From positions 27,995 to 91,994 of the forward strand of contig NZ_BCSH01000011.1 of NCBI RefSeq assembly GCF_001570765.1: a DNA stretch of 64,000 nt, given 5' to 3'. Of this stretch, positions 39,903 to 47,853 are shown in pieces. Within the stretch, counting starts at the first letter, position 1. Each line of letters starts with the position of its first letter. The DNA comes from Nocardiopsis listeri NBRC 13360 (GTDB lineage: Bacteria; Actinomycetota; Actinomycetes; Streptosporangiales; Streptosporangiaceae). The notes beneath the pieces were generated by a model, which worked only from the letters and a program-made list of their open reading frames with translations, ran no database searches and had not been told where the DNA came from. Made by a program: the position numbers and the translations under genes.

Positions 39903-41162
39903 TCAACGGCGGTCGACGCTCTCGCCGCCCTGTCCGGGTGGATTCGGCAGGCACACGGTGACGACCAGACCGCCGCCGGCGCGGGGCCAGGCGGTGACCA
40001 CGCCCTTGTGGGCGCGCACCACCGAGCGCACGATGGACAGTCCCAGACCGGCGCTGCGACCCGAACCCACACGGTCGCCGGAGCCTCGCCGGAACGGTTC
40101 GAAGAGACCCTCGATCTCGTAGGCGGGGATGACCTTGCCGGAGTTCTCCACCTGAACCGCGGGCATGCCCTCGTACATGCCGCTGCGCACGGTGATCTCA
40201 CCGTCCTCGACGTTGTACTTGAGGGCGTTCTCCACCAGGTTGGCGACCAGTCGTTCCAGCAGGACCGGGTCGCCCACCACCAGGGCGGAACGCAGGTCCT
40301 GGCGCGGGGAGAGCCCGGAGGAGTCGATGTCCCCGGACAGTTGACTGAGCACCGTGCCGGCGACCTCGCCCAGGTCGACCTTGGCCTTGACCTCCAACTC
40401 ACGGTCGGTCTTGGCCAGGAACAGCAACCCGTCGATGAGGCGTTCGTGGCGGGCGTTGGTCTCCAACAGGGTGTGCCCGACGCTCTTGAGGTCTGCGGAC
40501 ACGTCCGGGGCGCTCAACGCCACTTCGAGCAGGGTGCGGTTGATGGCCAGCGGTGTGCGCAGTTCGTGCGAGGCGTTGGCGACGAAGCGCCGTTGCCCGT
40601 CGAAGGCACGGTCCAGACGCTCCAGCATGCCGTCGAAGGTGTCGGCGAGCTCACGGATCTCGTCATCGGGCCCGGACAGCGCGATGCGTTCGTGCAGGGA
40701 GCGCTCGGACAGCCGTCGGGCTATGCGGGTGATCTTCTGCAACGGCGAGAGCGCCCGCCCGGCCACCGCGTACCCCAGTGCCACCGCGAGCAACCCGACC
40801 AGGAACAGCGCCAGCAACGAGAAACGGGTGACGTGGGTGAGGACCTGTTCGATGTGGTGGCTGTGCTCGATGAGCTCGGCCAGGCTGTCCTCGGCCAGGA
40901 GGGCGTTGAGCAGGACCGCGACGACCAGGTAGTTGACCAAGACCAGGAGGGAGCCCGCCGCGAAGAAGAGCATCCCGTAGATGAGGGTGAGGCGGGCCCG
41001 CAGGCTGAGGTTGTCGGTGAAGCGATGAACCGTGGAGTGGGCGGCGGAGCGTTCGGTGCTCTCCCCTCCGGGCGCCACCGAGTTCAGGCTGCGCCACGTA
41101 CCGGTGTCCCCGGGGCGAGTGGCCTCCACCTGTCCGGGTTCGGGACGCTCGCCCGGTCTCAC
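39903..41162 (-). CDS. Sensor histidine kinase (CutS-like)
   Basis: A 419-residue membrane kinase. Two transmembrane helices (about 58-85 and 112-135) flank a very short extracytoplasmic loop of 25-30 residues (NALLAEDSLAELIEHSHHI). Then come a HAMP domain (GRALSPLQKITRIARRLSE), the phosphoacceptor helix RRFVANASHELRTPLA, the N-box LVENALKYNVED and the G-box SAGLGLSIVRSVV. No cysteine occurs in the membrane or sensor part. The GTG start overlaps the regulator stop (TGA), so kinase and regulator are cotranslated. The regulator resembles Streptomyces CutR, so this is probably CutS-like. Confidence 0.9.
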   Translation of the reverse strand: MRPGERPEPGQVEATRPGDTGTWRSLNSVAPGGESTERSAAHSTVHRFTDNLSLRARLTLIYGMLFFAAGSLLVLVNYLVVAVLLNALLAEDSLAELIEHSHHIEQVLTHVTRFSLLALFLVGLLAVALGYAVAGRALSPLQKITRIARRLSERSLHERIALSGPDDEIRELADTFDGMLERLDRAFDGQRRFVANASHELRTPLAINRTLLEVALSAPDVSADLKSVGHTLLETNARHERLIDGLLFLAKTDRELEVKAKVDLGEVAGTVLSQLSGDIDSSGLSPRQDLRSALVVGDPVLLERLVANLVENALKYNVEDGEITVRSGMYEGMPAVQVENSGKVIPAYEIEGLFEPFRRGSGDRVGSGRSAGLGLSIVRSVVRAHKGVVTAWPRAGGGLVVTVCLPNPPGQGGESVDRR

Positions 41163-41812
41163 AGTCGGTACCCGGCGCCGGGGACCGTCTGGATGACCTG
41201 TGGGCTGCCGAGCTTCTTGCGCAGGGTCATGACGGTGACCCGGACGACGTTGGTGAAGGGGTCGGCGTTCTCGTCCCAGGCCTTCTCCAACAGGCCCTCG
41301 GCGCTGACCACGGTGCCCTGCGCGCGCATGAGCACCTGTAGGACCGCGAACTCCTTGGGTGTGAGGCCGACCTCACGGCCCTCACGATACACCCGGTGGT
41401 TGGCCGGGTCCAGGGTGATGCCGTGGCGCTCCAGCACCGGTGGCAGCGGCGGCGCCGAACGGCGGCCCAGGGCGTGCACCCGGGCGATGAGTTCGGGGAA
41501 GGCGAAGGGTTTGGGGAGGTAGTCGTCGGCGCCCAGGGTGAGCCCGTCGACCCTGTCCTGGACCCCGTCGGAGGCGGTGAGCATCAGGATGCGGCCGTTG
41601 TAGGCCTCCGCGACCAGGGTGCGGGCGACCTCGTCGCCATGGATCCCGGGGAGGTCGCGGTCGAGGACGACGACGTCGTACTCGTTGACCGCGGTGTGTT
41701 CCAGGGCGGTGTCGCCGTCGTAGACCACGTCCACCGCCATGGACTCACGCCGTAGTCCGACGGCCACGGCGTCGGCCAGGACCCGTTCGTCTTCGACCAC
41801 GAGTACTCGCAA
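41159..41812 (-). CDS. cutR: OmpR-family response regulator (CutR-like)
   Basis: A 217-residue DNA-binding regulator. The receiver domain (1-115) has E7/D8, phosphoacceptor Asp51 in VVVLDRDLPG, LMLTASDG and LPKPF. The winged-helix domain (125-217) ends DPFTNVVRVTVMTLRKKLG and TVPGAGYRL. The match to Streptomyces CutR (RREAMAVDVVYDG, AWDENTDPFTNVVR) is close by memory. CutRS responds to protein-secretion stress in Streptomyces; the same role here is inferred. The TTG start has AAGGA five bases upstream. Transcription arrives through a leader with stacked hairpins and a terminator-like element. Confidence 0.9.
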   Translation of the reverse strand: MRVLVVEDERVLADAVAVGLRRESMAVDVVYDGDTALEHTAVNEYDVVVLDRDLPGIHGDEVARTLVAEAYNGRILMLTASDGVQDRVDGLTLGADDYLPKPFAFPELIARVHALGRRSAPPLPPVLERHGITLDPANHRVYREGREVGLTPKEFAVLQVLMRAQGTVVSAEGLLEKAWDENADPFTNVVRVTVMTLRKKLGSPQVIQTVPGAGYRL

Positions 41813-41839
41813 CGTTGTCCTTCAGGGGGGTCGGGAAAC

Positions 41840-41887
41840 AAAAAAGGGGGCCGCTGCCGGCGCATCCCCCAACACACCGGCAGCGGC
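41840..41887 (-). terminator. Intrinsic terminator/attenuator just upstream of the response regulator gene
   Basis: On the minus strand a hairpin of 11 bp (41877-41887 with 41850-41860) has a loop containing GTTGGGGGAT. Alternatively GGGGG of that loop (41866-41870) pairs with CCCCC (41846-41850), directly followed by six T (41840-41845). The two folds exclude each other. The element ends 28 bp before the TTG start at 41812, so it either attenuates the operon or terminates an upstream small RNA. Confidence 0.6.
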
Positions 41888-41896
41888 GTTCTCGGT

Positions 41897-42074
41897 CCCG
41901 ACCGCGTCAACCGTTCTCCCACGGTCGGGGTAAGGACACGGTAAACCCGTTCGGGGAACACTGTGAAGTGTTCCGCTCGTCCTCACCCCCGTGTGTCACG
42001 GGCGCTGGGCCGGGAGTCTGTACGACCCCTGTGCGCGGAGTGGTCGCCGCCGGCGAATCCCCCAACCGCCGGCG
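41897..42074 (-). promoter_or_regulatory. Structured leader with a second copy of the GTTGGGGGAT-loop hairpin
   Basis: Three hairpins precede the terminator element: CCCGACCG/CGGTCGGG (41897-41904, 41922-41929); GGAACACT/AGTGTTCC with a 4-nt loop (41955-41974); and CGCCGGCG/CGCCGGCG (42048-42055, 42067-42074). The loop of the last again reads GTTGGGGGAT on the minus strand. The stretch GCCGGCGNATCCCCCAAC (plus strand) is shared by both copies. No known riboswitch was recognised. Confidence 0.5.
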
Positions 42075-42145
42075 ACGACTCAACCCCGCACATCTCAAAT
42101 CTGACACATCAACAATAAGAAACGAGTAAGCACTGGCCACTGCCG

Positions 42146-42171
42146 AAAAATGTGTCTTGGGACACTTTTTT
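42146..42171 (+). terminator. Small terminator-like hairpin with T-run
   Basis: GTGTC (42152-42156), loop TTGG, GACAC (42161-42165), followed by TTTTTT on the plus strand and preceded by AAAAA, so it could act in both directions. It could end a plus-strand RNA from the 41.85-42.15 kb region. From here to 42498 nothing further is evident except the promoter of the next small gene. Confidence 0.4.
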
Positions 42172-42498
42172 CCATGACTTCACTCGGCGCCACGAACCCT
42201 CTTCCCCACGGGGCCACCCGGCGGACCACGACCGCCACTGACGGGCAGATTTTCACTTTGCGGAATCGGAGTCTGAATCACGGAAACGTCACCGTGCGGG
42301 GGGCGGAGGTTTGACCTGGCTCACAGTGAGGTAGACGTAGAAAACGCACGCGTGGACACCGGGCCCTGCCCGGACCGCGACGGGCGTTCATGTCACAGGG
42401 TCGTGACGACTTCGGTTCGTGCCACGTGAACAGCGTGCGCACACGCATGTGCACCGGTGCGCCACCATGCTCCGGTGCCTACCCCTGGAAGAGGTGCA

Positions 42499-42663
42499 AT
42501 GGGCGAGTTCATGGCGGAGATCAAGGTCCGTATCAACGAGACCTACCGGTCGCTCCAGTCGGCGCAGGCCGCCGGGGACGACTTCCTTGCCGACACACAT
42601 GCGTCGGAACTCGAGGACCTGTACCGCATCGCCGCCCGAAACGGCGTCGACACGCTGCACTAG
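42499..42663 (+). CDS. Small conserved-looking protein
   Basis: A 54-residue acidic, mostly helical protein (MGEFMAEIKVRINETYRSL, then DTHASELEDLYRIAARNGVDTL). GAGG lies five bases before the ATG, and codon third positions are GC-rich as in real genes here. A second ATG four codons in is an alternative start. I recall similar small proteins of about 50 residues in other actinomycetes but cannot name a family or function. It stands alone between divergent operons. Confidence 0.7.
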   Translation: MGEFMAEIKVRINETYRSLQSAQAAGDDFLADTHASELEDLYRIAARNGVDTLH

Positions 42664-42956
42664 GCAGTGTTTTTTAGAGCCTCCGCCGGCGCTTCGGCGT
42701 GTTCGGGCGCCCCAAAAAGTCAGGAACCTTCGGTGCCTACGGTGTGATCCTCGTTCCTCGGATCCCACCTCCGACACCTCCCCGGGTTTACAGAAGACAG
42801 GGCCTGACGGCGCCCGAACAGGTGACCCCCCGTGGTTCCCAAAACAGAACCTGGTCGGGGCAAGGCGGGGCGGCGGACCCGAGTCGGCCGCGCCCGCCCA
42901 CGAATGTTCGACCCCGGGCGTGACCCGCCCGGGGTCCCTTGTGTCCGGAGGGGCCG

Positions 42957-43769
42957 TCAGCCGTCGGTGTCGGCGCCCAACGGCGCCAGGAGCGCGTCGA
43001 GCCGCTCGTACAGGCCGGGCCGGGCGGCGATCACCAGGTCTTCGGAGGGCGGCCCACCCCCTGGCCCTCCCAGGCGCACGCCCGCCTCGGTGGCGACCAG
43101 GCCGGGCGCGGCCCAGTCCCACAGGTTCAGGCCCCGCTCGTAATAGGCGTTGCTGCGCCCCACCGCCAGGCCGGTGAGGTCGATCGAGGCCGCACCGATC
43201 CGTCGGATGTCGCGCACGTGCCCGACCACCTCGGTCAGCACCCGCGCCTGGTGGACCCGTCGACCCGCCGAGTATCCGAACCCGGTGGCCACCAGGGCCC
43301 GGTCCAGCGGCACCGCGTCCGGGGCGCGCAACGCACGACCGTCCAGCCGCGCCCCTCCGTCCAGGACCGCCTCGAACATCTGCCCACGAGAGGGAACGCC
43401 GACCGCCGCGGCCACGACCACTCCGTCGACCTCGGCGGCGATCGCCACGCCCCAGTCCGGAGAGCCGTACAGGTAGTTGACGGTGCCGTCGATGGGGTCC
43501 ACCACCCAGCGCACCCCGCTGGTGCCCTCGACACCACCGCCCTCCTCACCCAGGACCGCGTCGTTCGGCCTGACCGCGAGCAAGCGGTCGCGGATGAGTT
43601 CCTCGGTGGCCCGGTCCATCTCGGTGACGACGTCGGTCGGGCTGGACTTGGTGTCCAGGACGGTGATGCCCTCCTGCCCCTTGGCCGCGAGTTCCCCGGC
43701 CTCCGCGGCCACGGCCACGGCCAGGTCCCGCAGCTTCCCTCGGTCGTGTGGGGACTGGCTGGTGCTCAC
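42957..43769 (-). CDS. Inositol monophosphatase family protein
   Basis: A 270-residue Mg2+-dependent phosphatase of the IMPase/FBPase/CysQ fold. Metal ligands lie in VLGEEGGG, WVVDPIDGTVNYLYG and NLWDWAAPGLVATEAG. The syntenic mycobacterial gene is suhB, and the substrate is likely inositol-1-phosphate or a related sugar phosphate. The GTG start (VSTSQSPH) is preceded by AGAGGG. It lies downstream of the S9 peptidase gene but is separated from it by a strong terminator. Confidence 0.9.
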   Translation of the reverse strand: MSTSQSPHDRGKLRDLAVAVAAEAGELAAKGQEGITVLDTKSSPTDVVTEMDRATEELIRDRLLAVRPNDAVLGEEGGGVEGTSGVRWVVDPIDGTVNYLYGSPDWGVAIAAEVDGVVVAAAVGVPSRGQMFEAVLDGGARLDGRALRAPDAVPLDRALVATGFGYSAGRRVHQARVLTEVVGHVRDIRRIGAASIDLTGLAVGRSNAYYERGLNLWDWAAPGLVATEAGVRLGGPGGGPPSEDLVIAARPGLYERLDALLAPLGADTDG

Positions 43770-43886
43770 TGCTGCCCTCTTCCGTTCTGGGCCCCGAACG
43801 CGGCTGTCCGGGCACTCTCCTGGCACCCTACGCGGCGAGGGTCGTCCGGTCCCGGGCACCGTTGGAACACCGTCGGAACATCGAAG

Positions 43887-43921
43887 CGGGGCCCGGTGGA
43901 CTCTCCGTCCACCGGGCCCCG
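43887..43921 (-). terminator. Terminator of the S9 peptidase gene
   Basis: A perfect 15-bp GC stem (43887-43901 with 43907-43921) has a 5-nt loop TCTCC. It begins 32 bp beyond the S9 peptidase stop. Confidence 0.85.
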
Positions 43922-43952
43922 CCGGTCGTTCACCCGGCCCCGGCGAGCAGGG

Positions 43953-45995
43953 TCAGAGCAGGTCGGGCTTGACCCACTCCTTGCCGTGGACGTGGTGGTC
44001 CAGGAAGGCGAAGATCGTCTCGTACCAGACCTGTGCGTTACCCGGGCTGAGGATCCAGTGATTCTCGTCGGGGAAGTACAGGAATTTGGCCTCGACCTCG
44101 TGCAGGAGGAGGTCGCGCCACAGCTTCAGGCCCTCACCGATGGGCACCCGGTAGTCCTTGTCACCGTGGATGACGAGCATGGGCGTACGGATCTTGTCCG
44201 CGTGCAGGTGCGGGGAGTTGAGCTCGTAACGCTCCGGTCGATCCAGCGGCGTACCGAACTCGCTCTCCCAGACCGGCGGGTAGTCCGTGGTGCCGCTGAA
44301 ACCGTCCAGTTGCCACAGGGACGCGTGGGAGACGATGGCCTTGAACCGGTCGGTGTGCCCGGCGATCCAGTTGGCCATGTAGCCGCCGAAGGAACCACCC
44401 ATCATGGCGGTGCGCTCGGCGTCGATGTCCTCACGCGCCTCGGCGGCGTCGGTGATGGCCATGACGTCGGCGTGGGTGCGGGGCCCCCACTTGCCCCAGG
44501 CGCGGCGCAGCATGTCCTGGCCGTAACCGGTGGACAGGGCGGGGTCCGGAAGCAGCACGGCGTAGCCCCGGGCGGCGAGCAGCCACGGGTTCCAGCGCCA
44601 GCTCCACCCGTTGAAGCTCATGTACGGGCCGCCGTGGACCCAGAGCATGAGCGGGGCGGGCGTGTCTGCGGAGGCATCCTCGGGCAGCACCAGCCAGGAG
44701 CGGATCCGGGTGCCGTCGTCGGCGGTGGTCTCGATCTCGGTGAGCGTGCCCGGCATGGACAGCTCCGAGCCCGGGGTGCGCAGGTAGGTGGGTTCGCCGT
44801 CGGTGACGTCGGCGTCCAGGCGTACCGGCGCGGGCGGGGAGTCCCAGGCGTCACGCATCGCGAAGACGTGACGGCCGTCCGGGGAGGGGTTCAGTTCGCT
44901 GTAGGCGCCGTGGTCACCGGTCAGACGAGTGAGCTCGCCCGAGGCCACGTCCACGCGGAAGACGGGGCGGCGGCCGTTCTGGTCGGCGACGAGGAAGACC
45001 GTGTTCGAGTCGGCTGACCAGGCGTAGTCCCGCGGCCAGAGTTCGTGGCCTTCGAGCAGGTCACGACCTTCGCCGGTGGCCGGGTCGACGATCCAGAGCG
45101 TGGCGTCACGGGGCTCTCCGTGGTACTCGCCCTCGGAGTCGGCGTACACCAACAGGCGGGTACCGTCCGGGGAGATGGACGGGGAGCCGAACTCCAGTGC
45201 CTCGTCGGGGCCACCGACGACGGTGCGGCGTCGTCCGGTGGCGGTGTCGATGGCCACGACCTCGCCGCGGGTGGCGCCCTTGGAGGTGGGCACCGACCAG
45301 GTCACGTACACGGTGGAGCCGTCGGGCGACACCTCCGGGGCCGATCCCAGCAGGGCCATGCCGGCGTCGGGGGTGAGGTCCCGGGGCTCGCCCAGGCGGG
45401 AGTCCTCGTCCTCGGGCGGGGTGGCGGTGAACAGGCGGGGATGGTCGGGGCCGACGTCACTGTCCCAGGAACGCACCGGAAGGGCCTCGTGCAGGATCGC
45501 GGTGACACCGGCCTCCTCTCGTGCCTTGCGGGCCTCGGAGTCGGCCTCCTGGTCCTGCGAGCGAGGCAGCACCCGGCCGGTGAAGGCGACCAGGCCGCTG
45601 TCCCGGGCGACCCCGAAGGCACCGACGCCACCATGGGTCGAGGCGACCTGCCGGGCCTCGCCACCGTCGGCGGGCAGCAGCCACAGCGCCGCCTTGGGCT
45701 TGTCCTGGGATGCGGACTCGGGGTCGGGACGTCCGGTACCGAAGAGCACTGAACCGTCGGGGAGGAACTCCGCACCCGACTCGCCCTTGGTGGAACGGGT
45801 CAGTCGTCTGGGCGCGCCTCCGCCCTCGGCCTCCGGAGCGACGTCGATCTCCCACAGGGCGCTGCGGAAGGACTTGGCGTCGGGGGCGATGTCGCTCACG
45901 GGCGCGACGAGGCGGGTGCCGTCCGGGGACAGGCGCAGCCCGTTCACGCGGCGCAGACGGACGTACTCCGGCAGTTCATACCAGGAACGAACCAA
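43953..45995 (-). CDS. S9-family prolyl oligopeptidase-like peptidase
   Basis: A 680-residue serine peptidase without signal peptide. An N-terminal seven-bladed propeller (about 1-400) shows repeated WD-like strands (GLRLSPDGTRLV, EFLPDGSVLF, EVSPDGSTVYVTW, SISPDGTRLLVY). The C-terminal alpha/beta hydrolase domain contains LWVHGGPYMSF, nucleophile GGSFGGYM, Asp in HGDKDYRVP and His in DENHWI. It resembles acylaminoacyl/dipeptidyl peptidases. I use a TTG start (LVRSWYELPEYV) because AGGAG lies seven bases upstream; an ATG further up would also work but adds unrelated sequence. Confidence 0.9.
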   Translation of the reverse strand: MVRSWYELPEYVRLRRVNGLRLSPDGTRLVAPVSDIAPDAKSFRSALWEIDVAPEAEGGGAPRRLTRSTKGESGAEFLPDGSVLFGTGRPDPESASQDKPKAALWLLPADGGEARQVASTHGGVGAFGVARDSGLVAFTGRVLPRSQDQEADSEARKAREEAGVTAILHEALPVRSWDSDVGPDHPRLFTATPPEDEDSRLGEPRDLTPDAGMALLGSAPEVSPDGSTVYVTWSVPTSKGATRGEVVAIDTATGRRRTVVGGPDEALEFGSPSISPDGTRLLVYADSEGEYHGEPRDATLWIVDPATGEGRDLLEGHELWPRDYAWSADSNTVFLVADQNGRRPVFRVDVASGELTRLTGDHGAYSELNPSPDGRHVFAMRDAWDSPPAPVRLDADVTDGEPTYLRTPGSELSMPGTLTEIETTADDGTRIRSWLVLPEDASADTPAPLMLWVHGGPYMSFNGWSWRWNPWLLAARGYAVLLPDPALSTGYGQDMLRRAWGKWGPRTHADVMAITDAAEAREDIDAERTAMMGGSFGGYMANWIAGHTDRFKAIVSHASLWQLDGFSGTTDYPPVWESEFGTPLDRPERYELNSPHLHADKIRTPMLVIHGDKDYRVPIGEGLKLWRDLLLHEVEAKFLYFPDENHWILSPGNAQVWYETIFAFLDHHVHGKEWVKPDLL

Positions 45996-46120
45996 GACAG
46001 ATACTCCTGAAACCGTCGACTTGTGGTCGGGGACGACCCTATCGTCCGCGGTGACCCGCATCACCACCGGGTTTGCCGTCTTCCCACTTCAGAGGTGGTC
46101 AACATCGTTGACCCCCATCC

Positions 46121-46843
46121 TCAGGACGGTACGGGCGCACCGCCGGACGCGACGCCGCCCACGACCCCGAGGACGTGACGCAGACTGTTGTCGACGTGCT
46201 CCGCGGCGGCTCGGGCCGCGGTGTCCTCGGCCCCCTCGTGGACGGCGCGGCAGATCCGGGCGTGCTCACGGGTGCTGAGCACCATCCGTTCGGGCGTGCG
46301 ACGCGCGAGTCGGCGCAGCCGCCGCAAATGCCGACGAACGGAGGTGAGGGAGTCCGCCAGGTATGGGTTGGCGGCGTTCTCGGAGACCGCGGTGTCCAGA
46401 CGGTCGGTGAGCGCGTAGTAGTCGGTGTCGTCGACGCCCTCTCCGGCCTGTTCGAAGCGAATCTCCCACTCGCGGAAGGCCTCCTCCAGTTCCGCGAACA
46501 CCGAGCGCTCCGGAGCACGGGCGCACAGCCGAACGGCGTAGGTCTCCAGCGCCTCGCGCATCTGGAACTGGTGCACGATGTCCTGGAGCGCGATCTCGGT
46601 GACGAAGGCGCCACGGCCCGGACTGATCCGCACCAGGTCGTCCCTGGTGAGGCGACGCAGGGCCTCGCGCAGGGGCGTTCTGGACACGCCCAGACGTTCG
46701 GCCAGCCGGGTCTCGTTCAGGTGCGCGCCCGGGGCCAGCTCCCACTCCACGATCTCCTCGCGCAGCCGCTCGTACACCAGATCGCCCTGCCCCACCCTGT
46801 GCTCCCCGTTCCCGAGATCCGCCGTCGCCGTGCCGCTTGACAT
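46121..46843 (-). CDS. GntR/FadR-family regulator
   Basis: A 240-residue repressor. The winged helix (about 18-85) contains VYERLREEIVEWELAPGAHLNETRLAERLGVSRTPLREALRRL; the C-terminal FCD ligand domain is helical with the metal-type His/Asp positions (DTDYYALTDRLDTAV, REHARICRAVHEG). It is divergent from a PrpB-type lyase, its likely target, with a TTGTATACAA palindrome between them. An in-frame ATG at 46885 lies within that palindrome, so the start at 46843 is preferred. The ligand is probably a 2-methylcitrate-cycle or related acid (inference). Confidence 0.88.
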   Translation of the reverse strand: MSSGTATADLGNGEHRVGQGDLVYERLREEIVEWELAPGAHLNETRLAERLGVSRTPLREALRRLTRDDLVRISPGRGAFVTEIALQDIVHQFQMREALETYAVRLCARAPERSVFAELEEAFREWEIRFEQAGEGVDDTDYYALTDRLDTAVSENAANPYLADSLTSVRRHLRRLRRLARRTPERMVLSTREHARICRAVHEGAEDTAARAAAEHVDNSLRHVLGVVGGVASGGAPVPS

Positions 46844-46875
46844 CGTTCCACGTGGGCCGCCAAGCTCTTCCCGGA

Positions 46876-46885
46876 TTGTATACAA
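46876..46885. promoter_or_regulatory. GntR-type operator
   Basis: TTGTATACAA is a perfect palindrome fitting the TNGT-N-ACNA pattern of FadR-subfamily regulators. It is located between the divergent GntR gene and the lyase gene. Confidence 0.6.
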
Positions 46886-46960
46886 ACGGTATCCAGCTGG
46901 TGGTCGAGGCGATCACCGGATCCGCCATGCCGGTACCGAATCGCTGAGAAAGGCCCGAGG

Positions 46961-47809
46961 ATGAGAGCGACCACACGGCTGCGAGCACTGATCGACGGGG
47001 ACGGCACGCACGTCGCGCCGGGGGTTTTCGACGGGCTCACCGCCCGGCTGGCCGAACAGAGCGGGGCCGAGCTCCTCTACGCCAGTGGCGGCGCCATCGC
47101 ACGCGGCCACGGGGTACCCGACATCGGGCTTCTGGGGGTCACGGAGGTCGCGGACCGGCTGGCCCAGATCACGGCGGTGACCTCGCTGCCGGTCATCGCC
47201 GACGCCGACACCGGATTCGGCAACGCCGTCAACGCGGTCCGCACGGTGGGACTGTTCGAGCGCGCGGGGGTGGCCGGACTCCATCTGGAGGACCAGACCT
47301 TCCCCAAGCGCTGCGGGCACCTCGACGACAAGTCACTGGTCCCCACCACCGAGATGGTCGGCAAACTACGCGCGGTGCTGGACACGCGGACCGACCCCGA
47401 CCTGGTCGTGATCGCCCGTACCGACGCGATCGCCTCGGAGGGGGTGGAGGCCGCGCTGGAACGTTCGCGCGCCTACCTGGAGGCCGGGGCCGACGTCATC
47501 TTCGTGGAGGCTCCGCAGAGCGTGGAGCAGATCGAGCTGATCGCCGGGGAGATCCCCGAGCCCAAGCTGATCAACATGTTCCACGGGGGCAGGACCCCGC
47601 TCGTGTCCAGGCAACGCCTGGCCGAGCTGGGGTACCGCCTCGTCATCATCCCCTCCGACCTCCAGCGGGCGGTGATCAGGGCCGCCCAGCGCACCCTGGA
47701 GGCCATCGTCCGGGACGGCGACAGCTCGGCCGTCGCGGACGAACTGACGTCGTTCACCGAGCGCGAGGAGATCGTTCGGACCGAGGACTACCTCGCGCTC
47801 GGGACCTGA
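46961..47809 (+). CDS. prpB: PrpB-type isocitrate lyase/PEP mutase family enzyme
   Basis: A 282-residue TIM-barrel lyase. Diagnostic segments are LLYASGGAIARGHGVPDIG, VIADADTGFGNAVNAVRTV (metal-binding Asp residues), GLHLEDQTFPKRCGHLDDK with the catalytic KRCGH loop, and ARTDAIASEG. This pattern fits methylisocitrate lyase, which splits 2-methylisocitrate to pyruvate and succinate. No prpC or prpD is encoded nearby, so a related 2-methylmalate or carboxyPEP-type substrate is possible. Expression is probably controlled by the divergent GntR gene. Confidence 0.8.
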   Translation: MRATTRLRALIDGDGTHVAPGVFDGLTARLAEQSGAELLYASGGAIARGHGVPDIGLLGVTEVADRLAQITAVTSLPVIADADTGFGNAVNAVRTVGLFERAGVAGLHLEDQTFPKRCGHLDDKSLVPTTEMVGKLRAVLDTRTDPDLVVIARTDAIASEGVEAALERSRAYLEAGADVIFVEAPQSVEQIELIAGEIPEPKLINMFHGGRTPLVSRQRLAELGYRLVIIPSDLQRAVIRAAQRTLEAIVRDGDSSAVADELTSFTEREEIVRTEDYLALGT

Positions 47810-47829
47810 CACCGGCCAAAGCCGTGAGG

Positions 47830-47853
47830 GTCAGTGCTGCTCACAGCACTGAC
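47830..47853 (+). terminator. Terminator downstream of the PrpB-type gene
   Basis: GTCAGTGCTG and CAGCACTGAC form a perfect 10-bp stem with a 4-nt loop. It overlaps the last codons of the convergent ferrochelatase gene. Confidence 0.7.

Noticed and set aside
41850..42074. 6C RNA (two C-rich loop hairpins) on the plus strand
   Set aside because: The loops have five rather than six or more cytosines and the hairpins are about 160 bp apart, unlike the compact 6C motif; reported instead as an unnamed leader structure.
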